64,000 nt of DNA from CAVUCE01 sp963739985 (GCA_963739985.1 CAVUCE010000003.1:77261-141260); one strand, 5' to 3'; positions 55,724 through 63,380 are shown, counted from the first letter of the stretch. Notes: generated by a model from the letters alone, not told the origin. Numbers and translations: made by a program.

Positions 55724-56665
55724 ATGTCAATTGTTTTTGGTCCCATACCGTCACGCAGATTAGGAAGAAGTCTTGGAATAAACAACATACCTCCAAAAGT
55801 ATGCAGCTATTCGTGTATTTACTGCCAAATTGGCGCTACTGATTCTATGTCTATCAAAAGGAGTGAATACTTTTCACCAAAAGATATCTTAATCGAGGTT
55901 TCTGAAAAAGTTAAGCGGTTGCAAAGTACAGGTGAACGCATTGACTACTTAGCTTTTGTACCGGATGGCGAACCGACTCTTGATATAAATCTCGGCAAAA
56001 CAATTGACTTGCTAAAACCACTTGGAATTAAAATCGCAGTTATAACCAATTCGTCTTTACTTTGGGACGAAGAAGTTCAAAAAGATTTGTTTAAAGCCGA
56101 TTGGGTTTCTGTAAAAGTTGATACTGTAGATGAAAAAATATGGCATAAGATTGATAGGCCTACTGGTAAACTTGAACTAGAAGAAATAATATCCGGTATA
56201 AAAACTTTTGCCTCTTCTTTTAAAGGAATGCTGGTTACGGAAACAATGCTTGTGAAAGATATTAATGATAATATAGAATCATTAAGAAAAACCGCTCAAG
56301 TAATAAGTGAATTAAATCCGTATAAAGCATATATCTTGATTCCTATCCGCCCGCCTGCAGAAATATTTGTAGAGCCGCCATCTGAAGATAATTTGAATCT
56401 TGCTTATCAAACATTTCGTGATTTAATAAATAGCGTAGAGCTTTTAGTTTATAATGAAGGAACAAACTTCAGTTATTCTTTCGATGCTGAGAAAGAATTG
56501 TTAAGCATACTTGCTGTTCATCCAATGCGGAAAGATGCCGTAGAAGAATTTTTATCTCGATCAAAAACATCGTGGAGTTTGGTTGATGATATGATTAGAA
56601 ATAATCTCTTGAAAAAAGTAAAGTATTCGAACAATACTTTTATTATTAAAAACATTACGAGGTGA
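55724..56665 (+). CDS. Radical SAM enzyme (COG0731 type)
   Basis: The 313-residue protein has the radical SAM cluster motif in CSYSCIYCQIG (Cys-x3-Cys-x2-Cys, residues about 28-35), preceded by FGPIPSRRLGRSLGINNIPPK, and a later FVPDGEPTLDINLG that binds SAM; it belongs to the COG0731 group related to wyosine enzymes. Its C-terminal 60 residues (AVHPMRKDAVEEFLSRSKTSWSLVDDMIRNNLLKKVKY) form a winged-helix-like region. Substrate unknown. It could insert or modify a cofactor in the cluster. Confidence 0.88.
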   Translation: MSIVFGPIPSRRLGRSLGINNIPPKVCSYSCIYCQIGATDSMSIKRSEYFSPKDILIEVSEKVKRLQSTGERIDYLAFVPDGEPTLDINLGKTIDLLKPLGIKIAVITNSSLLWDEEVQKDLFKADWVSVKVDTVDEKIWHKIDRPTGKLELEEIISGIKTFASSFKGMLVTETMLVKDINDNIESLRKTAQVISELNPYKAYILIPIRPPAEIFVEPPSEDNLNLAYQTFRDLINSVELLVYNEGTNFSYSFDAEKELLSILAVHPMRKDAVEEFLSRSKTSWSLVDDMIRNNLLKKVKYSNNTFIIKNITR

Positions 56666-56668
56666 GTT

Positions 56669-56980
56669 ATGGCCATTATTAAAAAATATTCGAAGGACAA
56701 AAAAGTTTGTAAAGTGACTTTTATGTTTTCAAAAGAGATATGTGAAAACTTTGAAGAAATTAGCGTTCTCGGAGACTTTAATAATTGGGATCCTGATAAA
56801 CATAAATTTTCACACAAGCATTCTGATGGCTCTTCTTCCATTGAAATAGTGTTTGAAACCGGCAAAGAATATCAGTTCAGATACCTATGTGACGGACAAA
56901 TATGGTTAAATGAGCCGGAAGCAGATAAACAGACATTAACTCATTTTGGTGATTCTAATAATTCAGTGTTAATAGTATGA
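56669..56980 (+). CDS. Standalone CBM48/AMPK-glycogen-binding-like domain protein
   Basis: The 103-residue protein matches the early-set glycogen-binding fold: VTFMFSKEICENFEEISVLGDFNNWDPDKHKF, then EIVFETGKEYQFRYLCDGQIWLNEPEADKQ. In full-length enzymes this domain binds alpha-glucan. Here it stands alone, three bases after the radical SAM stop, so it is cotranscribed. Binding target unknown. Confidence 0.8.
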   Translation: MAIIKKYSKDKKVCKVTFMFSKEICENFEEISVLGDFNNWDPDKHKFSHKHSDGSSSIEIVFETGKEYQFRYLCDGQIWLNEPEADKQTLTHFGDSNNSVLIV

Positions 56981-57082
56981 TAGAATTAAATTAGATGAAC
57001 CTTAAGTAAAAAACTAAATTATATTTAGTAAAATTTTTAGGTGACAATTATTCAAGAAAGAGATTTACCTATGAGATAGAGC

Positions 57083-57199
57083 ATGATGACTAGCAATAGA
57101 AAAGAAAGTGTTTCTGGATGGTTAAGTAATAAAGTTGAAAAACCAGAAAACCAAAAAGAGATAGTGATTTTAAAAGGAAACCAGGACGAGACCTTATGA
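57083..57199 (+). CDS. Possible 38-residue peptide gene
   Basis: Two ATG codons at 57083 and 57086 open a frame (MMTSNRKESVSGWLSNKVEKP, polar and charged) closing at 57199. A weak GAG lies upstream. No family was recognised; it may be chance. Confidence 0.25.
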   Translation: MMTSNRKESVSGWLSNKVEKPENQKEIVILKGNQDETL

Positions 57200-57224
57200 A
57201 TGAATTTAGAAAAAGATAAAGTGT

Positions 57225-57249
57225 ATTGAATTCAATTATGATTGAATTC
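57225..57249. promoter_or_regulatory. Palindromic ATTGAATTCAAT repeats before the peroxiredoxin genes
   Basis: ATTGAATTCAAT is itself a palindrome (57225-57236), and with ATTGAATTC at 57241-57249 it makes a perfect 9-bp inverted repeat with spacer TATG. It lies about 80 bases before the peroxiredoxin start and may be a terminator stem of upstream genes or an operator. Confidence 0.45.
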
Positions 57250-57324
57250 TCTTAGGGAAATATAGTCATCATTAATATATGGTAGTTAATAAACACAACA
57301 AAAACAAAATAATTGGAGTACCAA

Positions 57325-57981
57325 ATGGAAGCAATTGAATCAAAAACAGGAATCCCGTTAATAGGGGATAAAATGCCGAGTATTGAAATCCAAACAACTC
57401 ACGGAATCAAAAAATTTCCAGAGGATTATAAGGGTAAATGGATAGTGCTTTTCAGTCATCCGGGAGATTTTACTCCCGTTTGTACAACCGAGTTTTATGC
57501 TTTTGCTAAAAGGGACAAAGAATTTAAGGAGTTAAATACGGAATTAATCGGACTTTCAATCGATCAAGTTTTTTCACACATAAAATGGGTTGAGTGGATA
57601 AAAGAGAAATTAGAGATTGAAATCCCGTTTCCTATAATTGCTGATGACATGGGGCATGTTGCCACCAAGCTTGGAATGATTCATCCCGGTAAAGGGACGA
57701 ATACTGTACGTGCAGTTTTTATTATCGATCCTGAGGGATTTATTCGTTTGATGATTTATTACCCGCAGGAAATAGGCAGACAAGCAGACGAGATATTAAG
57801 AGCACTCAAGGCTCTACAGATTTCGGATAAAAATAAAGTAGCGATGCCCGAAAACTGGCCTAACAATGAATTGATTAAAAATAAAGTAATTCTTCCACCG
57901 CCTAAAGATGTTATTGAAGCCGAAAAAAGGATGAACCCAAAAGAAGGATATGATTGGTGGTTTACTTTCAAAAGTCTCTAA
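57325..57981 (+). CDS. 1-Cys peroxiredoxin (Prx6-type)
   Basis: The ATG at 57325 follows GGAG by six bases; a TTG at 57313 would add four residues. The 218-residue protein has the Prx6 signature SHPGDFTPVCTTEFYAF, with peroxidatic Cys and the Pro-x3-Thr-x2-Cys motif intact, and the C-terminal dimerisation arm (about 160-218) seen in Prx6. Cys is unique, so a thiol partner is needed for recycling. It reduces H2O2 or alkyl hydroperoxides, perhaps protecting the oxygen-sensitive metal proteins of the locus. Confidence 0.9.
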   Translation: MEAIESKTGIPLIGDKMPSIEIQTTHGIKKFPEDYKGKWIVLFSHPGDFTPVCTTEFYAFAKRDKEFKELNTELIGLSIDQVFSHIKWVEWIKEKLEIEIPFPIIADDMGHVATKLGMIHPGKGTNTVRAVFIIDPEGFIRLMIYYPQEIGRQADEILRALKALQISDKNKVAMPENWPNNELIKNKVILPPPKDVIEAEKRMNPKEGYDWWFTFKSL

Positions 57982-58056
57982 AAATATAAGGCGATAATTA
58001 TGATTACTGATTTGATCATACCGGGCAATAGCATCACCAAATAAGGGGAGGTACAA

Positions 58057-58581
58057 TTGGAAACTGTCGAAGTTAATACCAGAACATCATTTACCGGTAA
58101 AAAAATGCCTCAAATAGAAGTGCAAACGACACACGGCGTAAAAAAGATTCCTGATGATTATAAAGGGAACTGGATTATACTTGTGTGCCAGCCCGGAGAA
58201 TTCGACCTCACGTGTCTTGAAGAATTTAACGCATTCGGAATGAAGGAAGAAGAATTTAAAGAGCTGAACGCTAAGCTGATAGGCCTCTCAATTGAGAGCC
58301 CTCAATGTAAAATGGATTGTATCGGGTGGATAAAACAAAAGTTAAAAATGAATATCTCTTTTCCGATAATTACGGAATGCTTTGAAAATATTGAAAGCAT
58401 CCAAGGTTTAATACATTCTGTAAATAAAGTACGTGCGGTTTCTATAATTGATATGGATGGTTTTACTCGTCTTATGGTTTATTATCCTAAGGTAATCAAC
58501 ATTGAGGTAGATAAAATATTAGAGACTCTTAAAGATTTACAATTTTATAAATACAGTAATCCTGTAATCATGAAGAATTAG
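58057..58581 (+). CDS. Divergent peroxiredoxin paralogue with altered active site
   Basis: The TTG at 58057 follows GGGGAGG. The 174-residue protein shares the start (TGKKMPQIEVQTTHGVKKIPDDYKGNW) and most of the fold with the preceding gene, but reads CQPGEFDLTCLEEF where the catalytic Thr becomes Asp. It has extra Cys pairs (PQCKMDC and TECFEN) and lacks the C-terminal arm. Thus it may have lost normal peroxide reduction or gained another thiol reaction. It lies 75 bases after the first Prx gene, suggesting tandem duplication and divergence. Confidence 0.8.
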   Translation: METVEVNTRTSFTGKKMPQIEVQTTHGVKKIPDDYKGNWIILVCQPGEFDLTCLEEFNAFGMKEEEFKELNAKLIGLSIESPQCKMDCIGWIKQKLKMNISFPIITECFENIESIQGLIHSVNKVRAVSIIDMDGFTRLMVYYPKVINIEVDKILETLKDLQFYKYSNPVIMKN

Positions 58582-58675
58582 TGTAGCACTAGATTGTTAA
58601 AACAATTTTGAAATGAATAGGCGGAATAAAAGCGAACAGCATTAACCTAAACTAAAATAAATTGACGGAGTATAT

Positions 58676-59053
58676 ATGAATCAGCGTTTAGCAATTGCGA
58701 TTGAAGAAATCGGCACAAAAGAAATTGTTGCCGAGCATTTTGGAAGATGTTCTAGATTTAATGTATGTGAATTAGATGAGCAAAAAAATATAGTCAAATA
58801 TGAAACTTATTTTAATCCGCTGGAAGGAGAACACGGCGGTTCATGCCAGCTTCCGGGCTATGTTAACCAGTTCAATGTGAATACTATAATTGCCGGCGGT
58901 ATGGGACAAAAAGCAGTTTCTAATTTTCTTGCGTTCGGAATAAACGTTATTACTGCACCGGGACTTGCTTATGCCGATGCTCTAGATCAGTTTATAAAAG
59001 GAAAATTAAGCGGATATGAAGCATGCAAGCATGAAAAACATCATCATAATTAA
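58676..59053 (+). CDS. NifX/ORP-type (COG1433) protein 2 with His tail
   Basis: The 125-residue protein has COG1433 features: IEEIGTKEIVAEHFGRCSRFNVCELDE, GEHGGSCQLPGYVNQFNVNTIIAGGMGQKAVSNFLAFGINVITAPG. Its end CKHEKHHHN adds a His cluster that may bind metal. It resembles the first COG1433 protein and probably carries a similar cofactor. An ACGGAGT site precedes the ATG. Confidence 0.85.
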   Translation: MNQRLAIAIEEIGTKEIVAEHFGRCSRFNVCELDEQKNIVKYETYFNPLEGEHGGSCQLPGYVNQFNVNTIIAGGMGQKAVSNFLAFGINVITAPGLAYADALDQFIKGKLSGYEACKHEKHHHN

Positions 59054-59099
59054 GGCAAAATATTAAGAAATAATTATTAGAAATGAAAAAGGCAGTTGA

Positions 59100-59420
59100 A
59101 TGAAAATAGCTATAATGTCTAATGGTAGAAGTTTAGACAGTATGATGGGGGACAGCTTTGCCCGATCTCCATACATTATTATTTATGATACAGAAGAAAA
59201 GAAATATTCGGCAGTTGATAATGTCGCCTTTCAATCAAATGACGGTGCTGGTCCAAAAGCTGCCGAATTTATAATTAAAAATGATATAGATGTCCTTCTA
59301 ACAATTGAAATAGGAATGAAGGCTTATTCGGTGCTTGCAAAAGAAAATATAAAAATCCAGCTTTCCACTTCATGCACAACCGTTGGCGTTGCACTTAAAA
59401 AATTTCTACTGAAAAAATAG
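59100..59420 (+). CDS. NifX/ORP-type (COG1433) protein 3
   Basis: The 106-residue protein has MSNGRSLDSMMGDSFARSPYIIIYDTEEKKY and GAGPKAAEFIIKNDIDVLLTIEIGMKAYSVLAKENIKIQLS, the compact COG1433 fold without His tail. It is followed by the arginine decarboxylase gene after 11 bases. A cofactor-binding role by family; the cofactor is unknown. Confidence 0.82.
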   Translation: MKIAIMSNGRSLDSMMGDSFARSPYIIIYDTEEKKYSAVDNVAFQSNDGAGPKAAEFIIKNDIDVLLTIEIGMKAYSVLAKENIKIQLSTSCTTVGVALKKFLLKK

Positions 59421-59431
59421 GAGGAAATACA

Positions 59432-59977
59432 TTGTACGTACCTAAAAAAATATTTTTTACTAAAGGCGTTGGCAGGCATAAAGACTATCTTAGTTCTTTT
59501 GAAGCAGCAGTGCGAAATGCCGGAATTGAAATTTGTAATATAGTTACCGTAAGTAGTATATATCCACCGCGATGCAAACAAGTGTCAAGGCAGCATGGAT
59601 TAAAAGAAATAAGTGCTGGACAAATAACATTCATGGTAATGGCCCGAAACTCAACAAACGAACCGAACCGGTTAATAGCAGCATCTATCGGTGTCGCTAT
59701 TCCGGCGGATAAATCGCAACACGGTTATTTGTCGGAATATCATCCATATGGAGTTAAAGAAAAAATGGCCGGTGATTATGCTGAAGATCTGGCAGCCCAA
59801 ATGCTAGCAACAACCCTCGGTATTGAATTCGATATCGAGGCTGACTGGAATGAAAGAGAACAGGTTTTTAAAATGTCAGGTAAGATTGTAAAAACTTTCA
59901 ATATCACACAAACCGCCGAAGGCAATAAGAACGGGTTATGGACAACAGTTATAGCTGCTGCTATATTGCTGCCGTAG
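59432..59977 (+). CDS. pdaD: Pyruvoyl-dependent arginine decarboxylase
   Basis: The TTG at 59432 follows AGGAGG. The 181-residue proenzyme has the self-cleavage site in NIVTVSSIYPPRC: cleavage between the two Ser yields the pyruvoyl group on the larger subunit. Other family parts are FFTKGVGRHKDYLSSFEAAVRNAGIE, ISAGQITFMVMARNSTNEPNRLIAASIG, DKSQHGYLSEYHPYG and the Glu-rich core. It makes agmatine from arginine for polyamine synthesis and consumes a proton. Its presence in this redox set is unexplained. Confidence 0.92.
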   Translation: MYVPKKIFFTKGVGRHKDYLSSFEAAVRNAGIEICNIVTVSSIYPPRCKQVSRQHGLKEISAGQITFMVMARNSTNEPNRLIAASIGVAIPADKSQHGYLSEYHPYGVKEKMAGDYAEDLAAQMLATTLGIEFDIEADWNEREQVFKMSGKIVKTFNITQTAEGNKNGLWTTVIAAAILLP

Positions 59978-59990
59978 TATGGAGCAAATA

Positions 59991-60398
59991 ATGAATTACG
60001 AAAAGGGAAAATACCAAGCCTCAATAAATATCAAGATAAAAACTTATGAAATAGATATAGCGGGCCATGTAAACAATATAGTCTACATCAAATGGCTTGA
60101 AGACTTACGTTTCAAATTATTTGAACAAATTCTTCCGATTGATACTCTACTCAAATCTGATTTATATCCGGCCGTGGTTTCAACTGAAATTGTATATAAA
60201 CGGCAGCTTAAACTAAATGATACACCTACCGGTTACATCCGGTTGGAAAATATTAAACATAATATTATGTTCTTAAAATATAATTTTTTAATTGATGAAA
60301 ATATTTGTGCTTTTGCTACGCAGAATTGTGTTTTTATGAATATTAAAAATGGTACAATGGATAAACAGAGATTGAGTTCATTGGCGATTTTAGGGTGA
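59991..60398 (+). CDS. Hotdog-fold acyl-CoA thioesterase (YbgC/4HBT-type)
   Basis: The ATG at 59991 follows GGAG by six bases; the frame opens four codons earlier at 59979. The 135-residue protein has the hotdog start TYEIDIAGHVNNIVYIKWLEDLRF, the catalytic Asp of the D-x-x-GH-V-NN motif, and VSTEIVYKRQLKLND. It hydrolyses an acyl-CoA of unknown chain. It is the last gene of the rightward set; the next genes are convergent. Confidence 0.85.
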   Translation: MNYEKGKYQASINIKIKTYEIDIAGHVNNIVYIKWLEDLRFKLFEQILPIDTLLKSDLYPAVVSTEIVYKRQLKLNDTPTGYIRLENIKHNIMFLKYNFLIDENICAFATQNCVFMNIKNGTMDKQRLSSLAILG

Positions 60399-60452
60399 AT
60401 GATTCTGTATGATAGATAAGATGTACTACTAAGTTTTCATGAATTATTGAGT

Positions 60453-60746
60453 TTAATTATTATAAACATGTTTATCATTTAATTGCCGGTGGTTTACTTT
60501 GCTAACTTCTATTTCGATCTTTTTGCTGATCTCATCTTTAACTATATCCAGTTTTTCAAGAAGTATGCTTAAATCTACTTTGTGCTGCATTTCTGATTCT
60601 ATTACCGACAATCGTTTATCGAGTGAGTTGTAGGCTAGTACGACTGCTATTATCAGTGTTATTAGATATAATAAGAATTTCGATATTTCCAGCGTTAATC
60701 TTGTTTTGTCTGTCTGCTTATCATATTTATCATCTATGTTTAACAT
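60453..60746 (-). CDS. Membrane-anchored coiled-coil protein
   Basis: The 97-residue protein has one membrane helix (about 24-42) followed by a coiled coil (YNSLDKRLSVIESEMQHKVDLSILLEKLDIVKDEISKKIEIEV). It lies 74 bases after the spanin-like gene in the lysis-like set. Small proteins of this form occur in phage holin or spanin regions. Function unknown. Confidence 0.65.
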   Translation of the reverse strand: MLNIDDKYDKQTDKTRLTLEISKFLLYLITLIIAVVLAYNSLDKRLSVIESEMQHKVDLSILLEKLDIVKDEISKKIEIEVSKVNHRQLNDKHVYNN

Positions 60747-60820
60747 TGAAAACCTTCGGTTTTGTTTGTTGTTTGTCGTTTGTTGTTGTTGGGTTTTGGA
60801 TTACGGTTGTTGGCCGTTGG

Positions 60821-61321
60821 TTAATGGATTAGGTTTATTATCAATACAATCAAACTTGTTATTGCCGCGCCAAACCAAAATGTGTTGTAAAATGGATTCT
60901 TTATCTTTTTTATCTTCAGCTTTGTAATCTTTAATGTATCGACTCTGAATATTTTTAGTGTATCTATTCTGATAAATGATTTAGGTTTTAAGTTTAGAAA
61001 GTAATCCATACTGATACTATCTATTTTACCAAAGGTTTTTATTTTTATCTTCAGCTTATAATCTGCTGTTGAATCGGTTTTTGTGAATGCGGAATCTGTT
61101 TTATTTATTTGAAGCGTATCCGTATTATGATACTCTTCCGGTTTTGTAATTAGACTGTCTTTTCCTTTTATATAGTTAGTATCCGGTTTGCCTAATATTT
61201 TTGTTGATTTCTTAATTTGAATTATCTCTTGCATGTTATTTTGCTTTAGATAATTGATTGTGAATATTGCAATCAGAATTGCTATTACGGGTATGATTAT
61301 ATATTCTATCTTTCTTTTCAT
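60821..61321 (-). CDS. Two-helix membrane protein, spanin-like candidate
   Basis: The 166-residue protein starts with an N-terminal helix (residues 5-25), a Lys/Thr/Asp-rich middle (residues about 30-130) with repeats of LKI/DTLKI, and ends in a second hydrophobic segment (NTFWFGAAITSLIVLIINLIH). Its first codon overlaps the stop of the endolysin gene by four bases (ATGA). This place is typical of a spanin or lysis-accessory protein, but no sequence family was recognised. Confidence 0.6.
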   Translation of the reverse strand: MKRKIEYIIIPVIAILIAIFTINYLKQNNMQEIIQIKKSTKILGKPDTNYIKGKDSLITKPEEYHNTDTLQINKTDSAFTKTDSTADYKLKIKIKTFGKIDSISMDYFLNLKPKSFIRIDTLKIFRVDTLKITKLKIKKIKNPFYNTFWFGAAITSLIVLIINLIH

Positions 61322-61884
61322 AATGGTATCACCTTGACTCGTTTGAATAATCCTATAAATGTTTCTTGCGTTTTGTCTGCCTCCATATTTTCTATTATTC
61401 TTTTCTCACGGTAAAAGTTGAGTACGTTGTTAATCAATGCATCTCCGTTATACTTGATGCTGATTCTTAAGGCGGTTAAAGTTATATCTCCAATTATCCC
61501 ATCGACTTTTATATCCGGATAGCTTTGCTGGTTTTGGTTCAGAATATTTAATGTTTTCTGCAGAAGTACTGCAGCTTCTGTTTTGCCTACATTGACCGAA
61601 ATATCAAAGAGGAGGGAAGCGATAAGCTGATTTTCTATCAGATCACATTTTTGTTTTATCCAGTATTCTTGGTAATAGAATTTCTTAAGTAATATCTTGA
61701 GCTGAAGTGTAAGATGCGGTTCGCCTTTGAGTTTCTGTTTGTCTATTATTCCCCAGCCGGGCCATGCCGGGTGATAATAGCGTGAGATGCCGTAGAATGT
61801 TTCTCCGCCTTTATCATATTTATTACGGGAGTATCCTTTTTCGTAGTTTATTGTATTCCGGTATGCTTTATTGAATCTTGACAT
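61318..61884 (-). CDS. GH108-type endolysin (phage lysozyme)
   Basis: The 188-residue protein has the N-terminal NTINYEKGYSRNKYDKGGETFYGISRYY pattern of glycosyl hydrolase family 108, with the catalytic Glu at residue 15 and the GGETFYGIS motif, and a C-terminal peptidoglycan-binding part (KVDGIIGDITLTALR). It cuts murein glycan. No signal peptide is present, so release through the holin-like gene five bases upstream is consistent. Length fits phage forms. Confidence 0.85.
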   Translation of the reverse strand: MSRFNKAYRNTINYEKGYSRNKYDKGGETFYGISRYYHPAWPGWGIIDKQKLKGEPHLTLQLKILLKKFYYQEYWIKQKCDLIENQLIASLLFDISVNVGKTEAAVLLQKTLNILNQNQQSYPDIKVDGIIGDITLTALRISIKYNGDALINNVLNFYREKRIIENMEADKTQETFIGLFKRVKVIPL

Positions 61885-61888
61885 TTTA

Positions 61889-62092
61889 TTATTCCCGATA
61901 GTTTTGAGCTGCTTTTAGGCTGAAGACTGAAGTGAGTAGTGCTACTTTCTGCCAGCTGAGATTGTAGATTCCGTGTGAGATAAGTGTGTACATCCAATCG
62001 ACAACCAGTAGTATTAAGCAGACCAGCATCAGCAGTCTGGTTGAGCTTAGGTTTCCGTTTTTGTCTTTTAAGAAGTTTGAGAGTGTTTTCAT
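61889..62092 (-). CDS. Holin-like membrane protein
   Basis: The 67-residue protein has two hydrophobic segments (about 19-36 and 46-60) with a charged N-terminal part (MKTLSNFLKDKNGNLSSTR) and a C-terminal KAAQNYRE tail. It ends five bases before the endolysin gene. The size and order holin-endolysin-spanin are the classic lysis arrangement; no named holin family was recognised. Confidence 0.65.
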   Translation of the reverse strand: MKTLSNFLKDKNGNLSSTRLLMLVCLILLVVDWMYTLISHGIYNLSWQKVALLTSVFSLKAAQNYRE

Positions 62093-62401
62093 TTAATTTG
62101 TCCTCACTTTTTCTTGAAGAAAAGAGACAAAAGAACATGGCTGAAAATAAATCGTTAAAATTTTATTTCAAGTCACTATGAAAAATAAACTCGTCCCGAT
62201 TTCACCGGGACTCAAACAGAATTTTTCATAATCGCTTTTCTCAATAAAATTTCCGGGCACGATTTATTTAAGGTCGTATTAAATCAAAATGTTACTAGTG
62301 AATTAGGCTTATGAAAGAAAAACAGTACAATTAGATAAAAATTAAATCCGCCGATGGAGGGAGGCTGCTCCAAAGGCGGATCGGCAGAAGGAGTATATCA
62401 A
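62093..62401. other. Intergenic region with two hairpins
   Basis: Hairpin GTCCCG...CGGGAC (62193-62211) and a longer one ATCCGCC...GGCGGAT (62346-62381) lie between the holin-like and DUF6266 genes. The second is followed on the minus strand by TTAATTTTT and is the probable terminator of the DUF6266 gene. Otherwise nothing is seen. Confidence 0.55.
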
Positions 62402-63085
62402 TTATACATCTTGTGCATAGGTATCGGAATACTGCACTATTTTTCCATCCGCGTCTTTTGTTGCTACGCTTACGAATAACAGCTTCGTATTGTATTTGGC
62501 AATCTCGTTCTGCTGAACTTGATCTATCGCGAGTGATAGACTCAATGCCGAGCTTGGATCGTAATTGCTTTCTGTATCTTTGAATGTGAGGATTTTGAAA
62601 AAATCATCACCGGAATCTATAGGATCATAAACAGAGAGCATTACTGAAGCAGAAAGATCTTTTTCATCAGCGGAGAAGTGAGTGTATGCGTTTAGCGCAC
62701 CGAGATCGATTGAGATTGTATCAGTCGTAACGCTTGCACTTGTTACATCAAGCTGAAATCCGCCCGGTGTAATGATATTCTGATCAGTTGGATTTTTAGG
62801 ACCGGAGTACGCAAAGTTCTTTTTGAAGATTGTGTTGATTGCCGAGAGTCTCGGGAGTTTTGCTTTGTCCCAAATGCTGGATAGATCATCAATACTTTTA
62901 ACGGATTTTGCAAAAGATGCCGTAACTGTGAATCTGTTTCTTATTGCAACTACGTTATCTGCTCTGCTGACATTTACATTGGATGGACGCGCGGAAAGAA
63001 TTGTTTGTCCCTGCACTGTTCTTGCGGAAAGGTTGCCTAGTTTACCGCTTAGATTTCCAAGTACCGAACCTTTTAGTCGAGCCAT
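62402..63085 (-). CDS. DUF6266-family protein
   Basis: The 227-residue protein opens with MARLKGSVLGNLSGKLGNLS and then QTILSARPSNVN, the Gly/Ser-rich start of the DUF6266 family known from Bacteroidota. The rest is beta-rich (ITPGGFQLDVTSASVTTDTISIDL). Its start has GGAGC seven bases upstream. The family has no known activity. Here it lies upstream of the lysis-like genes, with a terminator between. Confidence 0.78.
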   Translation of the reverse strand: MARLKGSVLGNLSGKLGNLSARTVQGQTILSARPSNVNVSRADNVVAIRNRFTVTASFAKSVKSIDDLSSIWDKAKLPRLSAINTIFKKNFAYSGPKNPTDQNIITPGGFQLDVTSASVTTDTISIDLGALNAYTHFSADEKDLSASVMLSVYDPIDSGDDFFKILTFKDTESNYDPSSALSLSLAIDQVQQNEIAKYNTKLLFVSVATKDADGKIVQYSDTYAQDV

Positions 63086-63208
63086 AATATTGCTCCTTTC
63101 AATAATTGATTTCTAAATACTGAAGCTTGAGGGTTTGAGTGTGACCAAGCTTCTGAAGCAATTTTAAGTATCATGTATTGTTTTATCACTGTAGATTTTG
63201 CTGCGGCT

Positions 63209-63380
63209 GTTGAATGTTGGATGTTGGATTCTGGATGGCGGAATGAATGATTGAATGAATGGTTGAATGAATGGATGGCGGAATGAATGGTTGAATGAAT
63301 GGATGGTTGAATGAATGGATGGCGGAATGAATGAATGAATGGATGGATGGATGATTGGGGGAATGGATGAATGAATTGTC
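63209..63380. repeat. GAATG/GGATG minisatellite
   Basis: GGATGGCG followed by GAATGAATG occurs at 63233, 63273 and 63317, that is every 40-44 bases, with runs of TGAATGAATGG between; the whole block is built from the tetra/pentanucleotides GAAT and GATG. Opposite-strand frames of Ile-His-Ser repeats are just its translation. Confidence 0.85.

Noticed and set aside
52138..59420. Nitrogen-fixation cluster suggested by NifX-type proteins
   Set aside because: No nifHDKENB-type gene is in the window; the COG1433 fold alone is not evidence of nitrogenase.
63209..63380. Possible CRISPR array
   Set aside because: The repeated units are short, continuous and have no unique spacers of constant length; no cas genes are present.
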